In this document: positions 1 to 6,905 of the stretch, in pieces
Layout: the number at the start of each line of letters is the position of its first letter
How positions within the stretch are numbered: position 1 is the stretch's first letter
From: T1Sed10-7 sp041686695
Lineage (GTDB): Bacteria; Actinomycetota; Nitriliruptoria; Nitriliruptorales; Nitriliruptoraceae
Length of the DNA: 8,125 nucleotides
Direction of reading: 5' to 3'
Assembly: GCA_041686695.1 (NCBI GenBank)
Contig: JAWLDJ010000105.1
Span: 1 to 8,125 of the forward strand
The notes under the pieces: generated by a model
The model's database searches: none
What the model saw: the letters and a program-made list of their open reading frames with translations, nothing else
What the model was told of the DNA's origin: nothing
Made by a program: the position numbers and the translations under genes

Positions 1-543
1 GATGCCGAGGCGGGCGGCACGCTCGGGGGCCACGAAGGGGTCGTAGGCGACCAGGCGCATTCCGAAGGCGTGGCAACGTTGCGCGACCAGCGTGCCGATC
101 CGACCGAGACCGATGACCCCGAGGGTCTTGTCGTGCAGCTCCGTGCCCGTCCAGCGCGACCGCTCCCAGCGTCCCTCGATGAGCGCGGCATGCGCCTGGG
201 GCACGTTGCGCGCCAGGGCCAGCAGCAACGCGACGGTGTGCTCCGCGGCGGAGATGGTGTTGGACTGGGGCGCGTTGCACACGATCACGCCGGACTTGGT
301 CGCCGCCTCCACGTCCACGTTGTCGAGTCCGACACCGGCGCGGGCGATCACCTGGAGCTCGTCGGCGGCGCCGATGACCTCGGCGTCGATGGTGGTCGCG
401 GAGCGGACAACGATCCCGTGGTAGGGACCGACCGTGGCCAGGAGCTCGGCCTTGGTCAGGCCGGTGCGGACGTCCACGTCGTGCTCACGCGACAGCGCGG
501 CGACGCCGGCCTCGGCCAACTCGTCGGCGACCAGGATCTTCAC
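1..543 (-). CDS. serA: D-3-phosphoglycerate dehydrogenase, N-terminal part (cut by window edge)
   Basis: Oxidises 3-phosphoglycerate to 3-phosphohydroxypyruvate with NAD+, the first step of serine biosynthesis in the cytosol. The 181 visible residues show the family order: N-terminal KILVADEL, VRSAT (about 46-50), ARAGVGLDNVD (about 68-78), the NAPQSNT / AAEHTVALLLALARN segment that opens the nucleotide-binding domain, and the Rossmann motif GLGRIG (145-150) with the acidic Asp168 of YDPF that would bind the NAD ribose. The frame is open to base 1; the rest of the catalytic domain and any ACT/ASB domain lie outside the window, so the long and short SerA forms cannot be told apart. The start is GTG at 543, with AGGGAG at 556-551 seven bases upstream. 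It lies 60 bases after the globin gene on the same strand and could be read from that unit or from its own promoter. Other D-2-hydroxyacid dehydrogenases are possible but fit less well. Confidence 0.93.
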   Translation of the reverse strand, partial: MKILVADELAEAGVAALSREHDVDVRTGLTKAELLATVGPYHGIVVRSATTIDAEVIGAADELQVIARAGVGLDNVDVEAATKSGVIVCNAPQSNTISAAEHTVALLLALARNVPQAHAALIEGRWERSRWTGTELHDKTLGVIGLGRIGTLVAQRCHAFGMRLVAYDPFVAPERAARLGI

Positions 544-550
544 AGCGGCG

Positions 551-556
551 CTCCCT
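551..556 (-). promoter_or_regulatory. Ribosome binding site of serA
   Basis: Read on the minus strand this is AGGGAG, seven bases before the GTG at 543. It supports that GTG as the serA start. Confidence 0.6.
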
Positions 557-578
557 CGGGGTCGTCAGGTGTCGCAGC

Positions 579-611
579 GAGCCTACGACGGTCGCGGTGG
601 AGCCTACGACG
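579..611. repeat. 12-bp direct repeat between globin and serA
   Basis: GAGCCTACGACG occurs at 579-590 and again at 600-611, 21 bases apart, i.e. about two helical turns. The second copy covers the globin stop codon (606-604) and the first lies in the 60-base gap before serA. ACGGTCG at 588-594 also pairs with CGACCGT at 610-616, giving a weak 7-bp stem with a 15-base loop. It may be a regulator site for serA or only chance in GC-rich DNA. Confidence 0.35.
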
Positions 612-1038
612 ACCGTGGCGGGCCGTCGGAGCCGGCCACCTCCGGGGGCAGCTGGTTGATCAGGGTCGGTGTGGCCCGGGCCACGTAGGCGAGCACCAGC
701 GCCTCGGCCTCCTCGGGCCACCCCTGCGCACGGACCGCCGCGGTCATGTGCTCGGCCCACCGCAGCGCGGCCTCGGGGGTCACCGGGAAGGGGGCGTGAC
801 GCCGGCGCAGGCGAGGATGTCCCCGCTCCCGACCGTAGACGTCGCCGCCACCCCAGTACTGGGCGAGGAAGAGCGCCAGGTGACGCTTGCCGGGGCCGAG
901 ATCGTCGGGGTACATCGGCCGGAGCAGCTCGTCGGCCTCGACCCGGTCGTAGAACGACTCGACCAGGGCGTCGAAGGCAGGCTGGCCGCCGACGACGTCG
1001 TGGACCTGGTGCGGTTCGAGGGGGGAGGATGCGGCCAT
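604..1038 (-). CDS. glbO: Group II truncated hemoglobin (trHbO-like)
   Basis: A small 2-on-2 haem globin of 144 residues (the family is usually about 125-135). Such proteins bind O2 and NO and are linked to peroxidase-like activity or redox protection rather than O2 storage. By alignment from memory with Mycobacterium tuberculosis trHbO, Tyr30 is B10, Tyr43 is CD1, His81 in RRRHAPF is the proximal F8 histidine that ligates the iron, and Trp94 is the group II hallmark TrpG8. The block QYWGGG...RGHPRLR (about 60-78) is typical of group II. The last 15 or so residues are a Pro/Ser-rich tail beyond the globin fold. The start is ATG at 1038, overlapping the GNAT stop as TGATG (one shared base). 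No good ribosome binding site precedes it, so translation probably depends on coupling to the upstream gene. Last gene of the tight run before serA. Confidence 0.93.
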   Translation of the reverse strand: MAASSPLEPHQVHDVVGGQPAFDALVESFYDRVEADELLRPMYPDDLGPGKRHLALFLAQYWGGGDVYGRERGHPRLRRRHAPFPVTPEAALRWAEHMTAAVRAQGWPEEAEALVLAYVARATPTLINQLPPEVAGSDGPPRSS

Positions 1039-1541
1039 CACACAGCCCGTTCGTAGTAGGCGACGTCGAGGTACCGGCCGAACTTGAAGCCCGCCTCGCT
1101 GAGGACGCCCTTGCAGTGGAACCCGTGGCGCTCGTGGAACACCACCGAGGTGTCGTTGGGCAGGGCCACGATCGCGTACGCGCGGTGGAAGCGCTCGTCG
1201 GCCGCCAGGTCCCCGAGCAGCCGGCGGTACAGGGCGCCACCGAGCCCACGGCCGATCCCGTCCGGTGCCACGTACACGCTGAGCTCGGCCGAGCGCGCGT
1301 AGGCGGGTTTGGGCCGGAACGGCTGGGTCTCCACGTAGCCCGCCACGACCCCGGCCACCTCGGCGACCAGCAGGTGGTAGGGGCCGGCGACGATGTTGCC
1401 GTCGAACCGTTCCTGCCACTGACGGGGGGTGCGCACCTCGGTGTTGAAGGTCATCGTGGTGCGCAGCACGTAGTGGGTGTAGATCGCCGCCACCGCCGGC
1501 AGATCGGCGGTGGTGGCAGCGCGGACGGTCGGAGCACCCAT
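1038..1541 (-). CDS. GNAT N-acetyltransferase, phosphinothricin/methionine-sulfone acetyltransferase type
   Basis: A cytosolic acetyl-CoA-dependent acetyltransferase of 167 residues covering one full GNAT domain. Its layout follows Streptomyces PAT/Bar and the MnaT (YncA) group: IYTHYV (20-25), TPRQWQERF (38-46), LLVAEVAGVVAGYVE (57-71), AELSVYV (85-91), the acetyl-CoA pyrophosphate loop GIGRGLG (95-101), LPNDTSVVFHERHGF (127-141) and GFKFGRYLDVAYYER (151-165). Family members acetylate the amino group of glutamate or methionine analogues such as phosphinothricin, methionine sulfoximine or methionine sulfone. Most genomic copies have an unproven natural substrate, so resistance should not be assumed. 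In Bar the matching motif reads GFKHG; here the His is Phe155's position (GFKFG), which may shift specificity. The start is ATG at 1541, 22 bases after the permease stop, with no clear ribosome binding site. The globin gene overlaps its stop by one base. Confidence 0.9.
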   Translation of the reverse strand: MGAPTVRAATTADLPAVAAIYTHYVLRTTMTFNTEVRTPRQWQERFDGNIVAGPYHLLVAEVAGVVAGYVETQPFRPKPAYARSAELSVYVAPDGIGRGLGGALYRRLLGDLAADERFHRAYAIVALPNDTSVVFHERHGFHCKGVLSEAGFKFGRYLDVAYYERAV

Positions 1542-1563
1542 GGCGCGGACCGTACCGGCGCGC

Positions 1564-2388
1564 TCAGGTCCGAAGCGTCGCGTCGAACCGTGCGATCGCG
1601 AAGCGCAGCCCCGCCAGTCCGAGACCCAGCAGGATCGCGATGTTGAGCAGCATCGTCCACGTGAACACCCCCAGCATCAGCCCGCGCACCAGCTCGACGC
1701 CGTGGTAGAGCGGCGAGAACCGCACGAGCCACTGCACCGACGTCGGGTAGACCTCCAGGGGGTAGAACGTCGCGGAGAACAGCAGCAGGGGCAGCAGCAC
1801 GAGCTGCACCAGGTCGAAGTCCTGCCAGGACCGCATCAGACTGGTGGCCGCCAGGCCGAGCCCGGAGAACGTGAACCCGATGAGCATCGCGGCGGGCAGC
1901 GCCAACAGGGCCCAGGCCGAGGTGACGAGCCCCGCCACCCAGGCCACCACCAGGAAGCCGACCGCGTAGACCGAGCCACGCACCAGCGCCCAGGTCAGCT
2001 CGCCGACGGCGACGTCCCGCGGCGTGAGCGGGGTGGCCAGGATCGCGTCGTAGACCTTGCCCCACTTGAGCTTGGCGAACACGTTGAAGGTCGACTCGTA
2101 GGCCCCGCCGTTCATCGCGGAGACCGCGAGCAGCGCCGGGGCCACGAACACCCCGTAGGGCACGGGCTGCCCGTCGGGGCCCGGCACCTCGCCGACGAGC
2201 GTGGCCACCCCGACGCCCATCGCGAACAGGTAGAACACCGGCTCGAACAGCCCCGAGACGAAGATCATCCAGGCGCGGCGGTTGGCCATGGCGTTGCGCT
2301 CGACCAGCCGGACCGCCCGCCCGAGCAGCGGTGGTGGCGTCAGGCGCAGGTCGAGGCCCACCCGTGGCGGCGCGTCCCGAGCCGTCAC
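1564..2388 (-). CDS. ABC-2 type transporter permease, NodJ/DrrB-like (second permease of the pair)
   Basis: A membrane subunit of an ABC exporter, 274 residues. About six hydrophobic segments can be read at roughly 40-62, 78-94, 129-153, 157-182, 194-214 and 243-264. ABC-2/NodJ features are the first segment followed by a short outer loop, the AFAKLKWGKVYDAILATPLTPRDV-like cytoplasmic coupling region (about 104-126), and LLLFSATFYPLEVYP followed by SPLYHGVELVRG (about 201-236). It has an N-terminal cytoplasmic tail of about 35 residues that the other permease lacks. The start is GTG at 2388, overlapping the upstream permease stop as GTGA (four bases). The reading frame extends much further upstream without a stop, but those residues would overlap the other permease in another frame, so the overlap start is preferred. 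No ribosome binding site is evident, so coupling is likely. It presumably pairs with the upstream permease as a heterodimer; the substrate is unknown. Confidence 0.88.
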   Translation of the reverse strand: MTARDAPPRVGLDLRLTPPPLLGRAVRLVERNAMANRRAWMIFVSGLFEPVFYLFAMGVGVATLVGEVPGPDGQPVPYGVFVAPALLAVSAMNGGAYESTFNVFAKLKWGKVYDAILATPLTPRDVAVGELTWALVRGSVYAVGFLVVAWVAGLVTSAWALLALPAAMLIGFTFSGLGLAATSLMRSWQDFDLVQLVLLPLLLFSATFYPLEVYPTSVQWLVRFSPLYHGVELVRGLMLGVFTWTMLLNIAILLGLGLAGLRFAIARFDATLRT

Positions 2389-3160
2389 GGTCTGAGCCGA
2401 CGGTCGAAGGTGCGGGCACCGGCCACGATCCCGCCGACCAGCAGCGCCAGCACGACCCCCAGGTGCACCGGCCAGGGCAGGCTCGGCGCGGTACCGAGCG
2501 CCAGCGCGCGGGTGAGCTCCACGCCGTGCCACAACGGCAGCACGCGGGCGACGGCACCAGCGGCCGGCGGCAGCTGCTCGACGGGGAAGAAGGTGCCGGA
2601 GAACAGGAACAACGGCACGACCACGAACCGGTTGAGCCCGGCCAGGAACTGGTCCGAGCGCAGCAGCACCACCCCGGCGCTCAAGGCCGCACAGAACGCG
2701 AGCCCGGTCAGCACGGCCGGCCCGAGCGCCAGCAGCCCGCGCTGCCACGGCACGGCCCCGAAGGCCGCGGCGACGGTCACGAAGACCAGCCCGATCACGC
2801 TCACCCGGATCGCGGCCCAGAGCAGGTTGCCGAGGTGGAGGTCGCGCGGCCGGACGGGGCTGGCCACGGCCGTGTGGTAGGTCTTGACCCACCGGGTACC
2901 CGCCAGCACGGGGAACGTGCCGTCGGCCGCTCCGGCCTGCATCGCCGAGGCCGCCAGCAGGCCCGGGGTCAGCCAGGCGAGGTAGCTGAGTTCGCCGAGC
3001 GCGCCCGTGTCCCGCGCGTCGACCAACTGTCCGAGACCGAGCCCCATGGCCGCCAGGAACAGCACGGGGGTCACGACCGCGCCGATCGTGGTCCCCCGCC
3101 AGGTGTGGCGGTAGGCGCGGGCGTGCCCCTCCAGCACGCGCAGGGCGATCGGGGTGGCCA

Positions 3161-3161
<1 letters not shown>
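2385..3161 (-). CDS. ABC-2 type transporter permease, NodJ/DrrB-like (first permease of the pair)
   Basis: A 258-residue integral membrane subunit of the same exporter. Hydrophobic segments lie at roughly 25-44, 60-77, 110-134, 143-165, 173-193 and 232-250. The sequence carries the same landmarks as its partner: GAVVTPVLFLAAMGLGLG at the first segment, a cytoplasmic coupling stretch TRWVKTYHTAVASPVRPRDL (89-108), and PLFLFSGTFFPVEQLP followed by LPLWHGVELTRAL (183-220). Two adjacent permeases that are related but clearly diverged suggest an old duplication and a heterodimeric pore. The start is ATG at 3161, overlapping the ATPase stop as TGATG. The downstream permease overlaps its stop by four bases. 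Confidence 0.9.
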
Positions 3162-4087
<926 letters not shown>

Positions 4088-4088
4088 C

Positions 4089-5105
4089 TCAGTACAGACC
4101 AGCGGGGCGGAACCGCTGGTCGTGGGCTCGGATCGCGTACCTGTCGCTCATGCCCGCAACGTAGTCCACGGCCGCCTGTAGGTCGCTCGAGCCCGGGAGC
4201 CGGTAGGCCGCGGGGATCTCCTGCGGGTGTGCCCGGTAGTGGCCGACCAGGTCCTGGATCACCTTGACCCCCCGCTCGGACTGGGCCCGGGCCTCGCCAC
4301 GCAGGTAGACGTGGTCGAACATCCAGCTCCTGAGCTCGTGCATGGCGGCCAGGTCGTCGGGCCGCATCGTCACCGCTCCAGCGTCCACCGAGGCGTCGAC
4401 GAGCAACGTGAGCATCGTCTCGATCCAGGCGCGGCCGGGCGGTCCGAAGCGGGCGGTCAGATGGTCGGGCAGGTCGGCCGGGTCCAGGACGCCGGCACGC
4501 TGCGCGTCCTGCGCGTCGTGCGCGAGGTAGGCGATGCGATCCGCGAACCGGCAGACCATCCCCTCGGCGGTGGTGGGCGGCGGGTCGTTGCGCCAGCTGG
4601 ACTGCCGGATGCCCTCACGGACCTCCGGGGTGAGGTTCAGCGGCTCGAGCACCTCGACGATGCGCACGCCGTGGATCGCGTGCTGCCAGCCGCCCGCCAG
4701 CAACGGCGACAGGGCATCCTCACCGGTGTGCCCGAAGGGTGCGTGGCCGACATCATGGCCGAGACAGATCGCCTCGGTCAGCGGTTCGTTGAGACCCAGC
4801 GCGTTCGCGATCGAGCGCCCGACCTGTGCCACCTGCAGGGTGTGGGTCAACCGGGTGACGAAGTGGTCGCCGTCGGGGTTGAGGAACACCTGGGTCTTGT
4901 GCTTGAGCCGCCGGAAGGCCTTGGAGTGCAGGATCCGATCCCGGTCCCGCTCGTAGGCCGTGCGGTAGGGATCCTCGGGCTCGGCGACGTCGCGGGGGCG
5001 CGCCTGACGCGACCGGGCCGCGATCGGGGACAGCAGCGCGTCCTCCTCGGCCTCGCGCACCTCCCGGGTACGCCGACGCAGGGGTGACTCGACCACCTCG
5101 CTCAC
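4089..5105 (-). CDS. dgt: Deoxyguanosinetriphosphate triphosphohydrolase-like HD protein
   Basis: A cytosolic HD-domain metal hydrolase. Family members split dNTPs, classically dGTP, to the nucleoside plus triphosphate and so adjust the dNTP pool. With the GTG at 5105 the protein has 338 residues; the metal ligands are His88 (RLTHTLQVAQ), His117-Asp118 (LGHDVGHAPFGHTGE) and Asp189 (RFADRIAYLAHD). The N-terminal block RDRILHSKAFRRLKHKTQVF is diagnostic. The protein is short compared with the roughly 420-residue actinobacterial Dgt I recall, and may belong to a shorter dGTPase-like type. Start choice: GTG at 5105 overlaps the upstream stop as GTGA and has GGGGAG about 10 bases upstream. An in-frame GTG at 5123 would add six residues but lacks such a site. 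In many bacteria this gene sits before dnaG; here an ABC exporter follows instead, one base away. dGTP specificity is unproven. Confidence 0.9.
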   Translation of the reverse strand: MSEVVESPLRRRTREVREAEEDALLSPIAARSRQARPRDVAEPEDPYRTAYERDRDRILHSKAFRRLKHKTQVFLNPDGDHFVTRLTHTLQVAQVGRSIANALGLNEPLTEAICLGHDVGHAPFGHTGEDALSPLLAGGWQHAIHGVRIVEVLEPLNLTPEVREGIRQSSWRNDPPPTTAEGMVCRFADRIAYLAHDAQDAQRAGVLDPADLPDHLTARFGPPGRAWIETMLTLLVDASVDAGAVTMRPDDLAAMHELRSWMFDHVYLRGEARAQSERGVKVIQDLVGHYRAHPQEIPAAYRLPGSSDLQAAVDYVAGMSDRYAIRAHDQRFRPAGLY

Positions 5106-5647
5106 GGGGCGGGTACTCCCCACCTCGGGCGCCGGGTCGGGCTGAGCCCACGGGTGGTACGTGCCGCCAGCAGCCAGGCCACCACGAAAGCGAGCTCGGC
5201 CGGCAGGTCACCGGAGCGCAGGTGCAGGTCGTGGATCGGCCGCGTCAGCGGTCGCTGGACCACCTCGAGAACCGTGCGTTCCTCGCCGTCACAGACCGCC
5301 CACCGGCGCCGCCACCAGCGACCGACGGGCGCGACGTCGAAGGCGCTGTCCCCCAGCTCGAGGTGGAAGCGTTCACCGACCGGACTGTTCCGCGCGATGA
5401 TCGCACGCGGCGAGCCGTCATCGTCGACCAGCCACCACTCGCCCGAGGCCGGTGGATGGCTCACGCGCCACCCCCAGCCCTCCACGTGACGGATCGCGCC
5501 GCCGCTGTGATCGACCGCCACCTCGAGGTCGCAGACGCGTTGGCCGCCGTGGACGACCATCGTCAGTCGCGGCGGTCCCGCTTCCCGGTGGATCTCGAGG
5601 CTGCCGGTGCGGGCCCGGCGGCGGCGCGATCGGTGGCGCGGGCTCAC
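5102..5647 (-). CDS. Unknown protein, tentatively LURP-one/tubby-like
   Basis: A 181-residue protein I do not firmly recognise. What is visible: a very basic N-terminus (about ten Arg in the first 14 residues), eight tryptophans in paired or near-paired positions (58/60, 71/72, 111/112/116, 158), a middle of alternating beta-like segments including WWLVDDDGSPRAII (71-84), GERFHLELGDSAFDVAP (91-107) and RTVLEVVQRP (124-133), and one hydrophobic helix ELAFVVAWLLAA (151-162) near the end. Beta strands wrapped around a C-terminal hydrophobic helix recall the LURP-one/scramblase/tubby-like fold, but this is only a resemblance. The gene is probably real because it fits the chain exactly: AGGAG nine bases before GTG at 5647, start just after the MaoC stop, and its own stop overlaps the dgt start as GTGA. 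A longer plus-strand frame crosses the region but matches nothing recognisable. Confidence 0.7.
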   Translation of the reverse strand: MSPRHRSRRRRARTGSLEIHREAGPPRLTMVVHGGQRVCDLEVAVDHSGGAIRHVEGWGWRVSHPPASGEWWLVDDDGSPRAIIARNSPVGERFHLELGDSAFDVAPVGRWWRRRWAVCDGEERTVLEVVQRPLTRPIHDLHLRSGDLPAELAFVVAWLLAARTTRGLSPTRRPRWGVPAP

Positions 5648-5650
5648 ACG

Positions 5651-6157
5651 TCACTGCTCCTGCGGTTCGGGCCGGCCCGGCTGGCCGTCGAAGTCGAAAC
5701 CCCGCTTGGGCACCAGCGCGCTCCGCGTGAACTCGCACACGATCGTGCCGTGCTGGTTGTAACCGATGGTACGGACCTTGACGATCCCGCGATCGGGCTT
5801 GGAGCGGGAGGCGCGCACCTCGAGCACCTCGGTCTCCGAGTAGATCGTGTCGCCGTGGAAGGTCGGGTTGGCGTGCTTGAGGGATTCGATCTCCAGGTTG
5901 GCGATCGCCCGGCCGGAGACGTCCGGCACGGACTGGCCGAGCACGATCGAGTACACCAGGTTGCCGACGACCATCGCCTTGCCGTGGGAGGTGGCGGCCG
6001 CGGCGTAGTTGTCGTCGGAGTGCAGGGGATGCTGGTTCATGGTGATGGCACAGAACAGGATGTCCTCGGCCTGCGTGATCGTCTTGCCGGGCCAGTGCTT
6101 GTAGACGTCCCCCACCTCGAAGTCGTCGAAGAAGCGGCCGAAGTCGGCGGTCGGCAT
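5651..6157 (-). CDS. MaoC-family (hot-dog) enoyl-CoA hydratase, mesaconyl-CoA hydratase-like
   Basis: A 168-residue single hot-dog domain expected to add or remove water on a CoA thioester in the cytosol. The opening GRFFDDFEVGDVY (7-19) and the block TMNQHPLHSDDNYAA (39-53) are typical of MaoC hydratases, followed by VVGNLVYSIVLGQSVPDVSG (63-82) and NPTFHGDTIYSETEVLE (97-113). It resembles the MaoC proteins found in Streptomyces ethylmalonyl-CoA loci. Well-studied mesaconyl-CoA hydratases are about twice as long (two domains), so this would need to dimerise. In the usual hydratase motif G-D-x-N-P-x-H, the catalytic Asp five residues before His46 is Asn41 here. The start is ATG at 6157 with AGGAGG seven bases upstream. 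A malyl-CoA lyase gene lies about 750 bases away on the other strand, which supports a C4/C5-CoA role. Exact substrate is inferred. Confidence 0.85.
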   Translation of the reverse strand: MPTADFGRFFDDFEVGDVYKHWPGKTITQAEDILFCAITMNQHPLHSDDNYAAAATSHGKAMVVGNLVYSIVLGQSVPDVSGRAIANLEIESLKHANPTFHGDTIYSETEVLEVRASRSKPDRGIVKVRTIGYNQHGTIVCEFTRSALVPKRGFDFDGQPGRPEPQEQ

Positions 6158-6307
6158 CAGGTTCCCTCCTCGCGCGTGTCACGCGCCCCCGCACCCTGCG
6201 GGCCCGGGGCATCGTGCTCGCCCGTGGCCGTCCGCTGCAAGCCCGCGCCGACAGCGCCACCGCATCGCCACAGGTGCGCCCCTCGACCGGGACCGCCGGT
6301 GGGCCGA
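6158..6307. other. 150-base intergenic region upstream of the MaoC gene
   Basis: Non-coding gap between the two-TM gene and the MaoC gene, both on the minus strand. It holds the AGGAGG ribosome binding site (6170-6165), a perfect odd palindrome beside it, and a weak 5-bp hairpin (ACCGG at 6286-6290, CCGGT at 6296-6300) just after the stop of the two-TM gene, without a T-run. No clear -10/-35 pair was seen. The gap is much longer than any other in this strand run, so a separate promoter for the MaoC unit is plausible. Confidence 0.5.
6172..6186. promoter_or_regulatory. Perfect palindrome, candidate operator of the MaoC operon
   Basis: GCGCGTGTCACGCGC: two exact 7-base arms around one central base, one base away from the AGGAGG of the MaoC gene. 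Symmetry of this kind suits a dimeric repressor or a leader hairpin next to the ribosome binding site. The heptamer GTCACGC also occurs at 6784-6790 in the divergent region. No specific regulator can be named. Confidence 0.45.
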
Positions 6308-6745
6308 TCAGCCACGCTCCTGCCCGGCCGGCGCCACGGACACGATGACGCGGTCGCGGGCGTCACGAGGGGACAGCCACCCGATCACCGCCTCACGTTC
6401 GCCGGCCAGGACCGCGGGTGCGACCTCGGTGGCCAGGGCACCGCACCATGAGTACTGGTCGGGAACCACCGGCGCGCCCCGTTCGCGTACGCAGGCGTAG
6501 CGGACCAGATCATCGGCGCTGCCACGTACCTCGGCGATCACCCCGACCGACTCCTCGACCGCCGGGCCGCGCACCTCGATGATCGTCGCGGCTGAGGCCG
6601 CACCGACCACCAGGCCGAGGGCCAGCAGGCCGCCGGTGACGATCGACTGTCGCACCGCGGACAGGCCCTGGCCCCGGATCCACCGCCGGACCGCCCAGAC
6701 CACCAGCACCACGACCGCTGCCGCGATCACGCTCCGCAGGATCAC
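6308..6745 (-). CDS. Unknown membrane protein with two TM segments
   Basis: A 145-residue protein with no recognised family. Two hydrophobic segments are visible at about 5-19 and 37-54. The linker between them (RRWIRGQGLSAVRQ, 20-33) is rich in Arg, so by the positive-inside rule it is cytoplasmic and both termini face outward. The remaining 90 residues would form a small outer domain with exactly two cysteines, Cys85 and Cys101, which could form a disulfide, and several short beta-like stretches. The start is GTG at 6745 with GGAGGG six bases upstream. It diverges from the malyl-CoA lyase gene and is separated from MaoC by 150 bases, so it may be its own unit. Coding status rests on the ribosome binding site, the plausible topology and the clean fit between neighbours; a longer antisense frame crosses part of it but looks like a GC artefact. 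Confidence 0.65.
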   Translation of the reverse strand: MILRSVIAAAVVVLVVWAVRRWIRGQGLSAVRQSIVTGGLLALGLVVGAASAATIIEVRGPAVEESVGVIAEVRGSADDLVRYACVRERGAPVVPDQYSWCGALATEVAPAVLAGEREAVIGWLSPRDARDRVIVSVAPAGQERG

Positions 6746-6905
6746 CCTTCGCCCTCCTCGTGGCGGCCCCAGCTTCGCACACGGTCACGCCGGGGCCACG
6801 CGCCCCGGAGGCGCCGGTTCGTTCGCGCCGGTGGCCGCCGCCTACGGTGTCGCGAGGCCGGTGCCGCCGTGGAGCCGGCTCGTGCCCTGAGGGAAGGTCA
6901 CCACG
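6746..6905. promoter_or_regulatory. Divergent intergenic promoter region
   Basis: 160 bases between the start codons of the two-TM gene (minus) and the malyl-CoA lyase (plus), so it must hold promoters for both directions unless the genes are read from elsewhere. It contains a GC hairpin (6790-6808) and GCGCCGGT twice (6811-6818, 6825-6832). TACGGT at 6843-6848 is a possible but weak -10 for the plus strand; no convincing -35 stands at the right distance. GAGGGAAGG at 6889-6897 is the lyase ribosome binding site. Confidence 0.5.
6790..6808. repeat. Inverted repeat (7-bp GC stem, 5-base loop)
   Basis: CCGGGGC at 6790-6796 and GCCCCGG at 6802-6808 are exact complements around CACGC. It sits between divergent starts and lacks a T-run, so an operator is more likely than a terminator; chance in GC-rich DNA cannot be excluded. 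Confidence 0.4.

Noticed and set aside
1510..2880. Plus-strand open frame of 456 codons, rich in Gln, Arg, His and Pro
   Set aside because: It is the mirror of the two permease genes; composition is that of a GC-rich antisense frame.
2389..2892. N-terminal extension of the second permease by 168 codons
   Set aside because: The frame is open but the added residues are Arg/Ala-rich, lack membrane segments and overlap the first permease in another frame; the GTGA start at 2388 explains the gene.
5106..5123. dGTPase start at GTG 5123 (six more residues)
   Set aside because: No ribosome binding site precedes it, while GTG 5105 has GGGGAG upstream and makes a GTGA overlap like others in the run. 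It remains possible.
6177..6184. GTGTCACG as a named regulator box (GntR or FNR type)
   Set aside because: The symmetry is real but the core does not match a specific consensus well enough to name a regulator.
6286..6300. Hairpin ACCGG/CCGGT after the two-TM gene as a terminator
   Set aside because: Only a 5-bp stem and no T-run on the relevant strand; too weak to call an intrinsic terminator.
5084..6451. Long plus-strand open frame of 455 codons
   Set aside because: It runs antisense to the unknown protein, the MaoC gene and part of the two-TM gene. Its composition (Arg, Gly, Asp, Val rich) shows no known motif; such frames are common opposite GC-rich genes.
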